From Polychytrium aggregatum (lineage: Eukaryota; Chytridiomycota; Chytridiomycetes; Polychytriales), in contig NW_026516232.1 in assembly GCF_025602895.1 (NCBI RefSeq), positions 310,001-374,000 on the forward strand: 64,000 bases of DNA, read 5' to 3'. Below, piece after piece: positions 21,278 through 30,939 of this stretch; positions within the stretch are counted from its first letter, which is position 1, and each line of letters starts with the position of its first letter. The translations under genes were made by a program, and so were the position numbers. Under the pieces are notes generated by a model, which had not been told where the DNA came from, did no database searches, and saw only the letters and a list, made by a program, of their open reading frames with translations.

Positions 21278-21662
21278 TGTGATGATCATGCACGTTGGGA
21301 ACACGTGTGGACTGCTGCGCGTGATGCACCGTGAGTCATGTTTGTTTGTCTTGGCGTGTATTCCCTGATTGGCTGGCGCCGATGACTCTGACTTCGCCTC
21401 CGACTGCGCTGTGCTTCGCCCCTCTCGCTGGATGCTCCGCCTCCCTCGCACCCCCTTCTCGTCCATCGTTTGTCGCTCCACCCTTCTCGCCCACTTTCGC
21501 CCTTCGGTTTCCCTCTTGGCTATAAAGCCCCTCCTTTCTCGCACCCATTTTGTATCTGCAGTTCGAACAACACTTGTTGTTATCTGATAAGTCGTAATAT
21601 AGCTTATCGTTGTTCGCCAAGCACCTGGTCGTCCAGTGTCGTTGCTTGTCGTGGTCCTCACA
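21278..21662 (+). repeat. Element C 5' LTR
   Basis: It reads TGTGATGATC..GTCCTCACA. TATAAA is at 21521-21526. AGTTCGAACAA at 21560-21570, exactly 39 nt after the first T of the TATA box, is the presumed transcript start and self-primer. Confidence 0.93.
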
Positions 21663-21664
21663 TA

Positions 21665-21675
21665 TTGTTCGAACT
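21665..21675 (+). promoter_or_regulatory. Element C self-primer binding site
   Basis: TTGTTCGAACT begins 2 nt after the LTR and is the perfect 11 nt reverse complement of 21560-21570. It lacks the TGG expected of a tRNA site. Self-priming of this kind is known from Tf1 of fission yeast. Confidence 0.8.
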
Positions 21676-21781
21676 CCCTCTCTCTGTCTGACCACCTGCT
21701 TGGCTGAGGCTTCGTTGCTGCCCTCATCCTTCTATTCTCTGTTGTCTTCTCTGCACTCTCCCCCCCGCCCCCATATCCCAC

Positions 21782-22765
21782 ATGGACCAACTCCAGGCCC
21801 AAATCGTTGCCCTCCAGGAGGAACTGGTCCTCCTCCGGACCACACACTCTTCCGCCGCCCCGCAGCTCCCGCACATGCCGACCCCGGACAAGTTCGACGG
21901 CACCAGGTCAAAGTTCCGCCCCTTCGTCAACCAGTGCCGCCTGCTCATGATGCTCCAGGCATCCAGGTTCCCGTCCGAGCAAGTCAAGGTGGGTTACGTC
22001 TTGAGTTTGCTCACTGGTCCGGCCCTCCAGTGGGCGACTCCCTTGATCGAATCGAACGATCAAATCCTGCACTCGTTCGACTCGTTCATGGAACGCTTTC
22101 GCCAAGCGTTTGACGATCCCGACCGCACCCATACTGCCGAGCTGCTCCTTTCCTCCATGGCACAGGGCAACCGCTCGTGCATGGATTATGCCTCAGAGTT
22201 CCTCCGCGTTGCCGCCGACCTTCCATGGAACGACGAAGCCAAGATATCCGCCTTCCGCCGTGGCCTGTCGAGGGAGATCAAGCAGCGCCTCTCCTTCATC
22301 AACCCTCTCCCTCTCCGCTTGGTCCCGTTCGTCGAGCGTTGCCTCAAGATCGATGCACGCATCATCGAGCTCAACAACGAGCTCCGAAACACTGGCCCTG
22401 TTTCCTTCGGCACCCAGGCCTTCAACTCCCGACCTCCGTCCTTCCAGCCGCCCGCCCAGGAGCCTCCGGTTCTCTACTCCGAGCCGATGCAGATCGACGC
22501 CGCCGTCGTCAGCCGCCTGACCCCCGAGGAGAAGAACCGCCGTTTCCAGGAGCGCCTCTGCTTCCGCTGTGGCAAGCCCGGCCACGTCGCCAAGTCCTGC
22601 CCCCTCAAGTCCGGCTCCCGTGCTCCCGCCTCTGGTTCCCGCTTCCCTGGCTCCCGTCCTCAGGCTCCCGGCTCCCGTCCCCGTTCGAAGGTTGTCCGAA
22701 CCATCGTCTACGATGATGGTGAGGAGGAACACTTCGAGTCGGGAAACGACCAGGCCCAGATCTAA
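21782..22765 (+). CDS. gag: Element C Gag
   Basis: The 327-residue Gag starts at the ATG of MDQLQAQIVALQEEL, a short helical N-terminus. A Ty3-type capsid region follows. A single CCHC knuckle CFRCGKPGHVAKSC is near residue 260. The tail is rich in Pro, Ser and Arg. The stop codon TAA (22763-22765) lies in the 5' arm of the frameshift hairpin. Confidence 0.93.
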   Translation: MDQLQAQIVALQEELVLLRTTHSSAAPQLPHMPTPDKFDGTRSKFRPFVNQCRLLMMLQASRFPSEQVKVGYVLSLLTGPALQWATPLIESNDQILHSFDSFMERFRQAFDDPDRTHTAELLLSSMAQGNRSCMDYASEFLRVAADLPWNDEAKISAFRRGLSREIKQRLSFINPLPLRLVPFVERCLKIDARIIELNNELRNTGPVSFGTQAFNSRPPSFQPPAQEPPVLYSEPMQIDAAVVSRLTPEEKNRRFQERLCFRCGKPGHVAKSCPLKSGSRAPASGSRFPGSRPQAPGSRPRSKVVRTIVYDDGEEEHFESGNDQAQI

Positions 22766-22783
22766 GTGGAGGCTTAGATCTGG
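22741..22783 (+). promoter_or_regulatory. Element C -1 frameshift signal
   Basis: The heptamer G GGA AAC (22741-22747) is in gag frame. After an 8 nt spacer there is a perfect 11 bp stem, CCAGATCTAAG (22756-22766) with CTTAGATCTGG (22773-22783), and a 6 nt loop TGGAGG. The -1 frame is open from the heptamer into pol. This is a textbook arrangement. Confidence 0.85.
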
Positions 22784-25700
22784 AGCCGTCCCCCCTTCCT
22801 CCAGAAGCAAGCGTCGATGGTAAGGAGCATGAGGTAAGTGTCGAGCGCATGGCTATGTGTGGAATGATCAATGTAGTCGGTGGTGGATCGCACTCTGTCA
22901 AACCCGCCTCTTCTAAGGGCACATCTGGCTCCCAGATGTCTTTGACAGAGCTCCCGATCTCCACACCACCTGCGAACTTGGTCATCTGCTCGAACCATGC
23001 TGCCGACACTGATCTCTGCTCCGAGCCTTCTTCGTGCGTTTCTTCGATTTCTTCTTCTTCTCCCGTTTTTTCCGCTTCTCTTGTTCTCCCTTCTGGTCGC
23101 TCCCTCTCTTGCCAACTTCTCGTCGATTCTGGTGCCTCCGGCAACTTCATCGACGAGAGCTTTGTTGACCGCTTCTCGGTCCCCCTCGTTTCCAAATCCA
23201 CTCCCCTCCCTGTCCAAGGTGTCGATGGCCAGCCACTTTCTTCCGGCCCCATCACTTTTGAGACGGAACCCCTCAAGATTGTTCTTGGGGACTACACTCA
23301 ACACCTTTCCTTTGATGTCATTAAGTCTCCCCACCAACCTGTTATCCTTGGCTATCCCTGGCTGCAGTCCATCGAACCCAGGTTCCACTGGGCTCGTGGA
23401 CTCCTTTGCCTTCCCCGTCCTGCAAACCACATCCTCAAGGTTGTGGATGCCTCTTCCCTCCCTTCCGTTTCTTCCGTTTCTCCTTCTCCCCTTCCTCTTG
23501 TTGGCGACACACCCAATGTTTTCCCTCGTGCCTCTACCGACACCACTGTGGTGCTCGCTTCTTCGCCTCGCACCGTTTGTACTCGCGAAGATGATCAGAA
23601 TAAAGTGATCGCTCAACGTTATTCTGATTGTGTTCCGAGTGAGGTGCCCTGTTCCTGTGCTGCTCGTCCTGGTCCCTCCGGTCTCGTCTCCGTCCGTCCT
23701 GGTCTCCCCGGTCCCGTTGCTCCCAGCCCCGCTCCTGTCCGTGTCCAAGCGATCAGGTACAAGTCGTTGGAGCAGTCCGTCCTCGACAGACAGTCTAGCC
23801 CCGAACCCCTGACTGTGTTCCAAGTCCTCGTCCTTCCTGCCACCGATCCGGATCCGACGCCCCTCTCGACGTCGATCCCCGAGGAGTACAAGTCGTTTGG
23901 CTCAGTCTTCTCGAAGCAGGAAGCCGACTCGTTGCCCCCGCACCGGACGTACGACTGCCCGATCGACCTGGAGCCCGGCAAGACCCCCAAGTTCGGACCG
24001 CTCTACTCCCTGTCAGAGCCCGAACTCAAGGCCCTTCGTGAATACCTCGACGACAACCTCGTCAAAGGGTTCATCCGTTCTTCGTCCTCTCCCGCCGGTT
24101 CCCCGATCCTTTTCGTCAAGAAGAAGGACGGCTCTCTGCGTCTCTGCGTGGACTATCGCGCATTGAACACGATCACGGTCAAGAATCGTTATCCCTTACC
24201 GTTGATCAACGAGATGCTGGACCGAGTTCGGGACGCGAAGGTGTTCACGAAGCTGGACCTCCGCGGGGCCTACAACCTGCTGCGTATCCGCGCAGGCGAC
24301 GAGTGGAAGACGGCCTTTCGCACTCGTTACGGCCAGTTCGAGTACTTGGTGATGCCCTTTGGACTCACCAATGCTCCGGCCACCTTCCAGCACTTCATCA
24401 ACGATGTCCTTCGTGATGAACTGGACAACTTTGCGATTGCCTACCTTGACGACATTTTGATTTACAGCGCTGACCCCACTCAGCATGCAAATCACGTCAA
24501 GCAGGTCCTGGCCAAGCTCCAGGCTGCAAAGTTGTACTGCAAGCTGGAGAAGTGCGAGTTCTCCAAGGACAAGGTCTCGTTCCTCGGCTACGTCATCTCG
24601 CCCAAGGGTATCGAGATGGAACGAGCAAAGCTCTCCGCCATTGTCGACTGGCCCGTCCCCCGCAATGTCTCCGACCTTCGCTCCTTCATTGGGTTCTCGA
24701 ACTTTTACCGTCGCTTCATTGACGGATATGCCAAGATCGCCGGTCCGCTCACGCTCCTGTTCAAGAAGTCCCAGGTCTTCCGCTGGTCCCCCGACGCCCA
24801 CAAGGCTTTCCAGTCCCTCAAGGAAGCCTTCGTCTCCGAGCCCGTCCTTGCGCACCCCGACCCATCCAAGCCCTTTGTCGTGGAGTCTGATGCCTCAGAC
24901 TTTGCGATCGGATGCGTCCTGTCCCAGCGCGGCTCCGATGGCCACCTGCACCCGTGCTCCTTTCACTCCCGCACGCTCATGGATGCTGAACGCAACTACA
25001 GCATCTATGAGAAGGAGCTCTTGGCCATCAAGGAGGCTTTCGAGGTCTGGCGACACTACCTCGAAGGTGCCCAACACCCAGTCCAAGTCCTTACCGACCA
25101 CAAGAACTTGGAATACCTGGCGTCGGCCCGCATCCTCAACCAGCGACACGCCCGGTGGTCGCAGTTCCTGTCTCGGTTCGACCTCCGGATTCAATACCTC
25201 CCCGGTCCAAAGAACGGCAAGGCCGACGCTCTCTCCCGCCGCCCGGACTATGTCCCTCCGTCCGCACCTGTGTCCAAGGAGCCTCCCCCGTTGCTGCCAC
25301 CTTCGTCGTTCGCCTGTGCCGTCCGTCGCTCCTCGGATGCAAGTTCCACTCGCCCTGTGGACTTGCTCAAGCTCATTGCCGAGGAGCAACCAAAGGACCC
25401 GTCCCTGGACCAGCTCCGCAACGATCCCAAGTATGTCCTGAAGGATGATCTCCTCACCTTCATGGACAAGATCGTTGTGCCCGAGTCGTGTCGAGTCCCC
25501 GTCCTCAAGTCATGCCACGATCCTGTCGCTGTTGGACATCCTGGCATTCGGCGGACTCGGGCACTGATCTCGAGGCAGTTCTGGTGGCCCTCAATCCGCA
25601 AGGATGTCCAGGCTTATGTCTCGACGTGTGACACTTGTGCACGCTCGAAAGTCCCTCGACATAAGCCGTTTGGATACTTGCAGCCCCTCCCGACGGCATC

Positions 25701-26808
25701 GCGACCCTGGTCTCTGGTAACGATGGACTTTATCACCGACCTCCCCGAGTCCAACGGCAAGACTTGCATCTTTGTCGTCGTCGATAGCCTGACCAAGATG
25801 GCCCACTTCCTTCCCTGTCGGTCCCTCCCAAGTGCCGAGGAAACAGCGTCGCTGTTCCTCGACAACATCTTCCGTCTCCACGGTCTCCCGGACAACATCG
25901 TCTCGGACCGAGGAAGCCAGTTCACCTCGCGGTTCTGGCAGGCCCTGTGCTCGGAACTCGGCATCAAGACCAGTCTGTCCACGGCGTTCCACCCCCAAAC
26001 CGATGGACAGACTGAGCGGGTCAACCAAGTCATCAACCAGCATCTCCGCTGCTACACCTCGTACCAGCAGGATGACTGGGCGATGCTACTTCCGCTCGCC
26101 GAGTTCTCATACAACAACCTCGAGCACACCTCGACCAAGGCCTCCCCGTTCCTGGCGACTTACGGCTTCAACCCCCGATTCGAGTCTCCGGTCCTTCCTT
26201 CCAGCCTCGATGTCCCCTCCGCGACCGACCGAGTCGAACACCTTCGGCACAACTTGGCGTTGCTGAAGGAGAACCTCGAGAAGGCCAAGGCGGACTACAA
26301 GCGCTTTGCGGATGCCCACAAGTCCGACGCTCCCAAGTTCGCTCCTGGCGATCAAGTCTGGGTCCTAACACGCAACATCAAGACCACCCGTCCAAGCAAG
26401 AAGTTGGACTACCAGCGCATCGGACCCTACAAGATCGTCGAAGCCATCGGTTCCCTCGCCTTCCGCCTCGACCTTCCCAAGGATCTCAAGATCCATCCGG
26501 TGTTCCATGTCTCCCTCCTCGAGCCCCACAAGTCGAACACCCTCCCCGGCCGCATCCAAGACCCTCCTCCGCCAGTCCGCGTCGACGACCACTTGGAGTA
26601 TGAAGTTCAGGAGATCCTCGACTCCAAGCTGGTCCGCGGTAAGTTGAGCTATTTCGTTGATTGGAAGGGCTACTCGACTGATCATCGCAGCTGGGAGCCC
26701 GCCAACTACGTTAACGCTCCCGACAAGATAGCCGACTTCCACCGCCGGTACCCCGACAAGCCTGGACTTATTGTTCGCAGGAGTGGCCGTAGTTTGGGGA
26801 GGGGATGA
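22741..26808 (+). CDS. pol: Element C Pol: protease, RT, RNase H, integrase, chromodomain
   Basis: Pol is expected as a -1 frameshift product from 22741. The first in-frame ATG is 22849, giving 1319 residues; positions below count from it. Protease VDSGAS is near 92, RT YLDDILIY at 532, and RNase H has ESDASDFAIG. The integrase zinc region follows (HDPVAVGHPG, CDTC), then the core with SDRGSQF near 1019 and QTDGQTE, GPYK, and a chromodomain at about 1249-1305 (FVDWKGY, SWEPAN). The stop TGA directly abuts the 3' LTR, so the purine tract GGGGAGGGGATGA is also coding. Confidence 0.95.
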   Translation, partial: GKRPGPDLSGGLDLEPSPLPPEASVDGKEHEVSVERMAMCGMINVVGGGSHSVKPASSKGTSGSQMSLTELPISTPPANLVICSNHAADTDLCSEPSSCVSSISSSSPVFSASLVLPSGRSLSCQLLVDSGASGNFIDESFVDRFSVPLVSKSTPLPVQGVDGQPLSSGPITFETEPLKIVLGDYTQHLSFDVIKSPHQPVILGYPWLQSIEPRFHWARGLLCLPRPANHILKVVDASSLPSVSSVSPSPLPLVGDTPNVFPRASTDTTVVLASSPRTVCTREDDQNKVIAQRYSDCVPSEVPCSCAARPGPSGLVSVRPGLPGPVAPSPAPVRVQAIRYKSLEQSVLDRQSSPEPLTVFQVLVLPATDPDPTPLSTSIPEEYKSFGSVFSKQEADSLPPHRTYDCPIDLEPGKTPKFGPLYSLSEPELKALREYLDDNLVKGFIRSSSSPAGSPILFVKKKDGSLRLCVDYRALNTITVKNRYPLPLINEMLDRVRDAKVFTKLDLRGAYNLLRIRAGDEWKTAFRTRYGQFEYLVMPFGLTNAPATFQHFINDVLRDELDNFAIAYLDDILIYSADPTQHANHVKQVLAKLQAAKLYCKLEKCEFSKDKVSFLGYVISPKGIEMERAKLSAIVDWPVPRNVSDLRSFIGFSNFYRRFIDGYAKIAGPLTLLFKKSQVFRWSPDAHKAFQSLKEAFVSEPVLAHPDPSKPFVVESDASDFAIGCVLSQRGSDGHLHPCSFHSRTLMDAERNYSIYEKELLAIKEAFEVWRHYLEGAQHPVQVLTDHKNLEYLASARILNQRHARWSQFLSRFDLRIQYLPGPKNGKADALSRRPDYVPPSAPVSKEPPPLLPPSSFACAVRRSSDASSTRPVDLLKLIAEEQPKDPSLDQLRNDPKYVLKDDLLTFMDKIVVPESCRVPVLKSCHDPVAVGHPGIRRTRALISRQFWWPSIRKDVQAYVSTCDTCARSKVPRHKPFGYLQPLPTASRPWSLVTMDFITDLPESNGKTCIFVVVDSLTKMAHFLPCRSLPSAEETASLFLDNIFRLHGLPDNIVSDRGSQFTSRFWQALCSELGIKTSLSTAFHPQTDGQTERVNQVINQHLRCYTSYQQDDWAMLLPLAEFSYNNLEHTSTKASPFLATYGFNPRFESPVLPSSLDVPSATDRVEHLRHNLALLKENLEKAKADYKRFADAHKSDAPKFAPGDQVWVLTRNIKTTRPSKKLDYQRIGPYKIVEAIGSLAFRLDLPKDLKIHPVFHVSLLEPHKSNTLPGRIQDPPPPVRVDDHLEYEVQEILDSKLVRGKLSYFVDWKGYSTDHRSWEPANYVNAPDKIADFHRRYPDKPGLIVRRSGRSLGRG

Positions 26809-27193
26809 TGTGATGATCATGCACGTTGGGAACACGTGTGGACTGCTGCGCGTGATGCACCGTGAGTCATGTTTGTTTGTCTTGGCGTGTATTCCCTGAT
26901 TGGCTGGCGCCGATGACTCTGACTTCGCCTCCGACTGCGCTGTGCTTCGCCCCTCTCGCTGGATGCTCCGCCTCCCTCGCACCCCCTTCTCGTCCATCGT
27001 TTGTCGCTCCACCCTTCTCGCCCACTTTCGCCCTTCGGTTTCCCTCTTGGCTATAAAGCCCCTCCTTTCTCGCACCCATTTTGTATCTGCAGTTCGAACA
27101 ACACTTGTTGTTATCTGATAAGTCGTAATATAGCTTATCGTTGTTCGCCAAGCACCTGGTCGTCCAGTGTCGTTGCTTGTCGTGGTCCTCACA
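26809..27193 (+). repeat. Element C 3' LTR
   Basis: It is 385 bp, apparently identical to the 5' LTR, and starts at the base after the pol stop codon. The duplicated target gaggc follows at 27194-27198, where element A resumes. Confidence 0.93.
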
Positions 27194-29742
27194 GAGGCCG
27201 ACGAAGGGATGTAGTCCGAGCGACGAGACAGGGCATCGGCCTTGCCGTTCCTCGCACCAGGACGGTACTGGATGCGGATGTCGAACCGAGACAAGAACTG
27301 GGACCACCGTGCATGACGCTGGTTTAGGATGCGAGCCGTTGCCAGGTACTCCAAGTTCTTGTGATCGGTCAGAACGGCAACGGGATGCTGGGCGCCTTCG
27401 AGGTAGTGTCGCCACGCCTCGAAAGCCTCCTTGATCGCCAACAGCTCTTTCTCGTATATGCTGTAGTTACGTTCAGCATTCGAGAGTGTCCGCGAATGGA
27501 ACGAGCAAGGATGAAGGCGATCATCAGCACCCCGCTGGGAGAGCACGCATCCAAGCGCAAAGTCCGACGCATCTGACTCTACGACGAACGGCTTGGATGG
27601 GTCCGGATGCACCAGAACGGGCTCCGAAACGAAGGCATCCTTCAAGGATCTGAATGCTTTATCGGCTTCGCGGGACCACTGGAAGCCATGCGTCTTCCGG
27701 AAGAGCCGAGTCATGGGCCCCGCGATCTTTGCGTATCCATCGATGAAGCGTCGATAGAAGTTCGCAAACCCGACAAAGGATCGAAGATCCGAGATGTTGC
27801 GCGGTATGGGCCAATCCAAGATCGCAGAGAGCTTGGATCGCTCCATACCGATGCCCTCGGGCGAGACCATGAAACCAAGGAACGAGACCGAGGTTTTGGA
27901 GAACTCGCACTTCTCCAGCTTGCAATACAGCTTTGCAGCTCGGAGCTTCGAGAGGACCTGCTTGACGTGCTCTACATGCTGCGACGGATCAGCACTGTAG
28001 ATCAAGATATCGTCAAGATACGCAATTGCGAACTGGTCCAACTCGGTGCGCAGGACGTCGTTGATGAAGTGCTGGAACGTCGCTGGCGCGTTGGTGAGCC
28101 CAAAGGGCATCACCAAGTACTCGAAGTGCCCATATCGAGTACGGAAAGCTGTCTTCCACTCGTCCCCGGAGCGGATGCGCAGCAGATTGTAGGCTCCACG
28201 AAGGTCCAGCTTAGTGAACACCTTCGCGCCTCGAAGTCGGTCCAGCAGCTCGCCGATCAGCGGTAAAGGGTAACGGTTCTTTACCGTGATACCGTTCAGT
28301 GCGCGGTAGTCAACGCAAAGACGAAGTGAGCCGTCCTTCTTCTTGACGAAGAGGATTGGTGAGCCTGCTGGGGACGACGAAGGACGAACGAATCCCTTGG
28401 CAAGATTCTCGTCGAGATAGTCACGCAGAGCGTGAAGTTCGGGCTCGGACAGTGAGTACAGAGGCCCGAACTTTGGCGACTTGCCCGGCTCCAAGTCAAT
28501 GGGGCAGTCATAAGGGCGATGCGGAGGCAAGGAGTCAGCTTCCTGTTTAGAGAAAACAGACAGGAAGTCCTTGTACTCCGCAGGCACTTCGACAGTCGCA
28601 GTGCTCGGCTCGTCAGTGGGCAGGACATGGACCTGAAAGATGGTCAGGGGTTGCGTTCCATGCCTGCATGCATCCAAAGACTCGCGCATCGAGCGGTAAT
28701 CAATGCTGCAGACGCGGAGAGGAGCGTCCGAGCTGAGAGGAGGGGCGTGGACAAGGTCAGAATAATGTTCGACGGTTACTTTATTCTGAACAATGTCCGA
28801 AGAACAAACAACAGGAGGAGGTACATCAAGGAGGGAAAGAGAACTGACAACAGAAGAAGGGGTTTGGGAAGAGCGAAGGGGTTCGGGAGGAACAAGACAA
28901 GAAGGGGAAGACGAAGGTGGGAGCGTAGGAGAGGAGCTTAGATCAATCAAAGGAGTGGAATCATCAAGAAGGGGAGTGACATTGGAGGAAGTGGAGCAAG
29001 ACGAAAGAGAAGTAGTGCATGGAGAGGGGTCGGAATCAACAGAAGGAGGGAGACAAAGAAGACCGCGAGACCAGACAATCTTGGGCTCGGCGGTGCGCAA
29101 CCAAGGAAAGCCAAGGATAAGTGGTTGATGTGGAGACCTGATCACATCGAACCGAAGGCGTTGCGAGACGTCCCCGAGAATCACCTCGAGTGGAGCAGTC
29201 TCGCGGAGGATGGGGCCAGACGACAGCGGCTTACCATCCACGCCTTCCACTGCCAAGGGCGAAGCCTTGGAGCAGGTGGGGACAGAGTGTCGAGCAACAA
29301 AGTCCTCGTCGATAAAGTTGCCAGAGGCACCAGAATCGACAAGTCCTTCGCACGACAGAGAATCACCAGAAGGAAGACGAACAGCGACGGGAACAACCAA
29401 CGAGCAACGACGAACAGACGAAACACAAGACTTTGGTTCGGTACCAGCTTCGGCACCAGGGTTGCGGCTAGCACAGACAGTTAACTTTGCCGAGGGTTGG
29501 CAGGACAGCTCAGGTATTTGCACCTGTGGATGAGGTGCAGTTCCCAGTGACACCAGAGGTGCCACGGGTACTATGCCAGAGCTGAGAGTGTCCGCCGGTC
29601 CAGAGGCAAGGCGAAGCTGTCCGCACATCACTGCTTCCCCAGTACTTACCAAAGGCACCTTACCAATGTCTTCACTTTCGGAAGGCGGTGGGCACGGCTC
29701 CGGTTCAAGGCCTTCACTTAGAACCGGGCCTGGTCGTTTCCC
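27194..29742 (-). pseudogene. pol: Element A pol fragment: protease, RT, RNase H
   Basis: The -1 frame opens at the slip site (29742). It contains protease LVDSGASGNFID, RT with YLDDILIY (about 28020-28005) and RNase H with ESDASDFALG. A sequence stops at 27194, where C is inserted; the frame then runs on by chance into C's LTR. No internal stop or frameshift was seen in the A portion, so nested insertions rather than mutation broke this gene. Confidence 0.9.
29700..29742 (-). promoter_or_regulatory. Element A -1 frameshift signal
   Basis: On the sense strand G GGA AAC (29742-29736) is in gag frame. An 8 nt spacer and a stem CCGGTTC/GAACCGG (29727-29721 with 29706-29700) follow, with an AAG/CTT extension after a bulged T. 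The gag TAA lies in the hairpin. Layout and spacing equal those of C, with different stem sequence. Confidence 0.75.
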
Positions 29743-30620
29743 GAACTGAAGTCTTGCACTTCTCCATCTTCGTAAACGATGGTGCGGATGATCCTCGGGC
29801 CGGGAGGTCCAGGGGGCGGTCCGGTAGCTCTGGTAGATCCAAACTTGACGGGGCAGTTTCGTACCAAGTGGCCCTTCTTGCCACAGTACAGGCAGAGTCC
29901 AAAGCGGCGGCGGCGTTGTTTCTCCTCGGCGGTCAGGGGTCCAGAGACGGCAGAGTCCACTTGCATGGGCTCGGAAACAATGTAGGAGGGGTGCGGCGGA
30001 GCGAGGACGGGCGCGGGAGCGATGGCGGGAACGGCAGCGGAGGCGGAACCAAAGGCGAACTGGGAAGACCGGTAGCGGGCAGGCGTGCTTCGGCGCTCTT
30101 GACGGCGCTCGCGGATTCGTGCATCGAGCTCGTTACAAAGCTCGATGTACTCCTCCAGATCTCGTGGCAGAGGGCGAACTCGCGAAAGTTCGTCTCTGAC
30201 ATCATCCGACAAGCCAAGTCGGAAGAACGAGATCTTTGCACCGTCGTTCCAAGTCGTATCGGCGGCAATACGAAGGAACTCGGATGCATAGACTGCGCAC
30301 GGGCGGTTGCCCTGAGACAGTGTGGTGATCACTGACTCGGCAGTCCTGGCCCGATCAGGGTCGTCAAACACTTTGGAAAAGCGTTCTAGGAAATCGCCAA
30401 AAGAGTTGAGTCGGGGATCACCCATCTCAAGCATCGGAGTCGCCCACTGGAGAGCCGGTCCAGTGAGCAGACTAATGACGAATCCGACCTTAATCGGGTC
30501 AGCAGGGAACCGGTGGGGCTGCATTCGTATATACAGTTTGCACTGATTTACGAATGCCCGGAACCCTTGCCGGTTACCGTCGTAACGGTCCGGCATCTGC
30601 ACGCTGTACCCAGCGGCAGG
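29718..30620 (-). pseudogene. gag: Element A gag, 5' end cut by D copy 2
   Basis: The remaining 300 codons read through a Ty3-type capsid region to a CCHC knuckle CLYCGKKGHLVRNC, ending in SGNDQARF. The apparent ATG at 30632 lies inside the D LTR and is not the native start. A's native start, leader and 5' LTR are absent from the window. Confidence 0.88.
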
Positions 30621-30930
30621 TGTAACGTCCACTACTGGGACGTTGGGGCAAGACGGGGAGGGAGGGGGTACAAGACAAGACAGGACAGGGGCAGAACAGG
30701 GCGGTGCTAGGCTACTCTAGCGGACGGGTGAGCTCGGGAAGCACTTACGTTTATTCACGATAAAACCGAACTCCAGACAAACGGGGGGAACGGGGGCAAC
30801 CCGCAGGTATACCCTGCGGTGGCCTGCCTGCGGTGCGTGAAAACGCAAAGCGCAGCACAGGTCACGACCCACTGCGCCGCGCAGTACGCGCAGTACGCGC
30901 AGCACAGCGTCGGAGATACCATCTCCTACA
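30621..30930 (-). repeat. Element D copy 2, 3' LTR
   Basis: It is 310 bp, one base longer than in D copy 1 because of an added T in a C/T run. The sense strand reads TGTAGGAGATGG..ACGTTACA. Confidence 0.92.
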
Positions 30931-30939
30931 CTCCCACAC

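Larger units (their letters stand above)
21278..27193 (+). mobile_element. Element C, complete self-priming chromovirus
   Basis: This 5916 bp element is inserted in A in the opposite orientation with a perfect duplication gaggc (21273-21277 and 27194-27198). The LTRs are 385 bp each and look identical. Gag and Pol frames are intact, so this copy may be active. Confidence 0.95.

Noticed and set aside
20705-21874. 389-codon minus-strand ORF
   Set aside because: It is a chance fusion of C LTR antisense, the A pol fragment and B LTR. Only the A part (20973-21277) is ancestral coding sequence.
30621-30632. ATG at 30632 as the start of A gag
   Set aside because: The ATG is within the D LTR (ACGTTACA end), so it is not the native A start.
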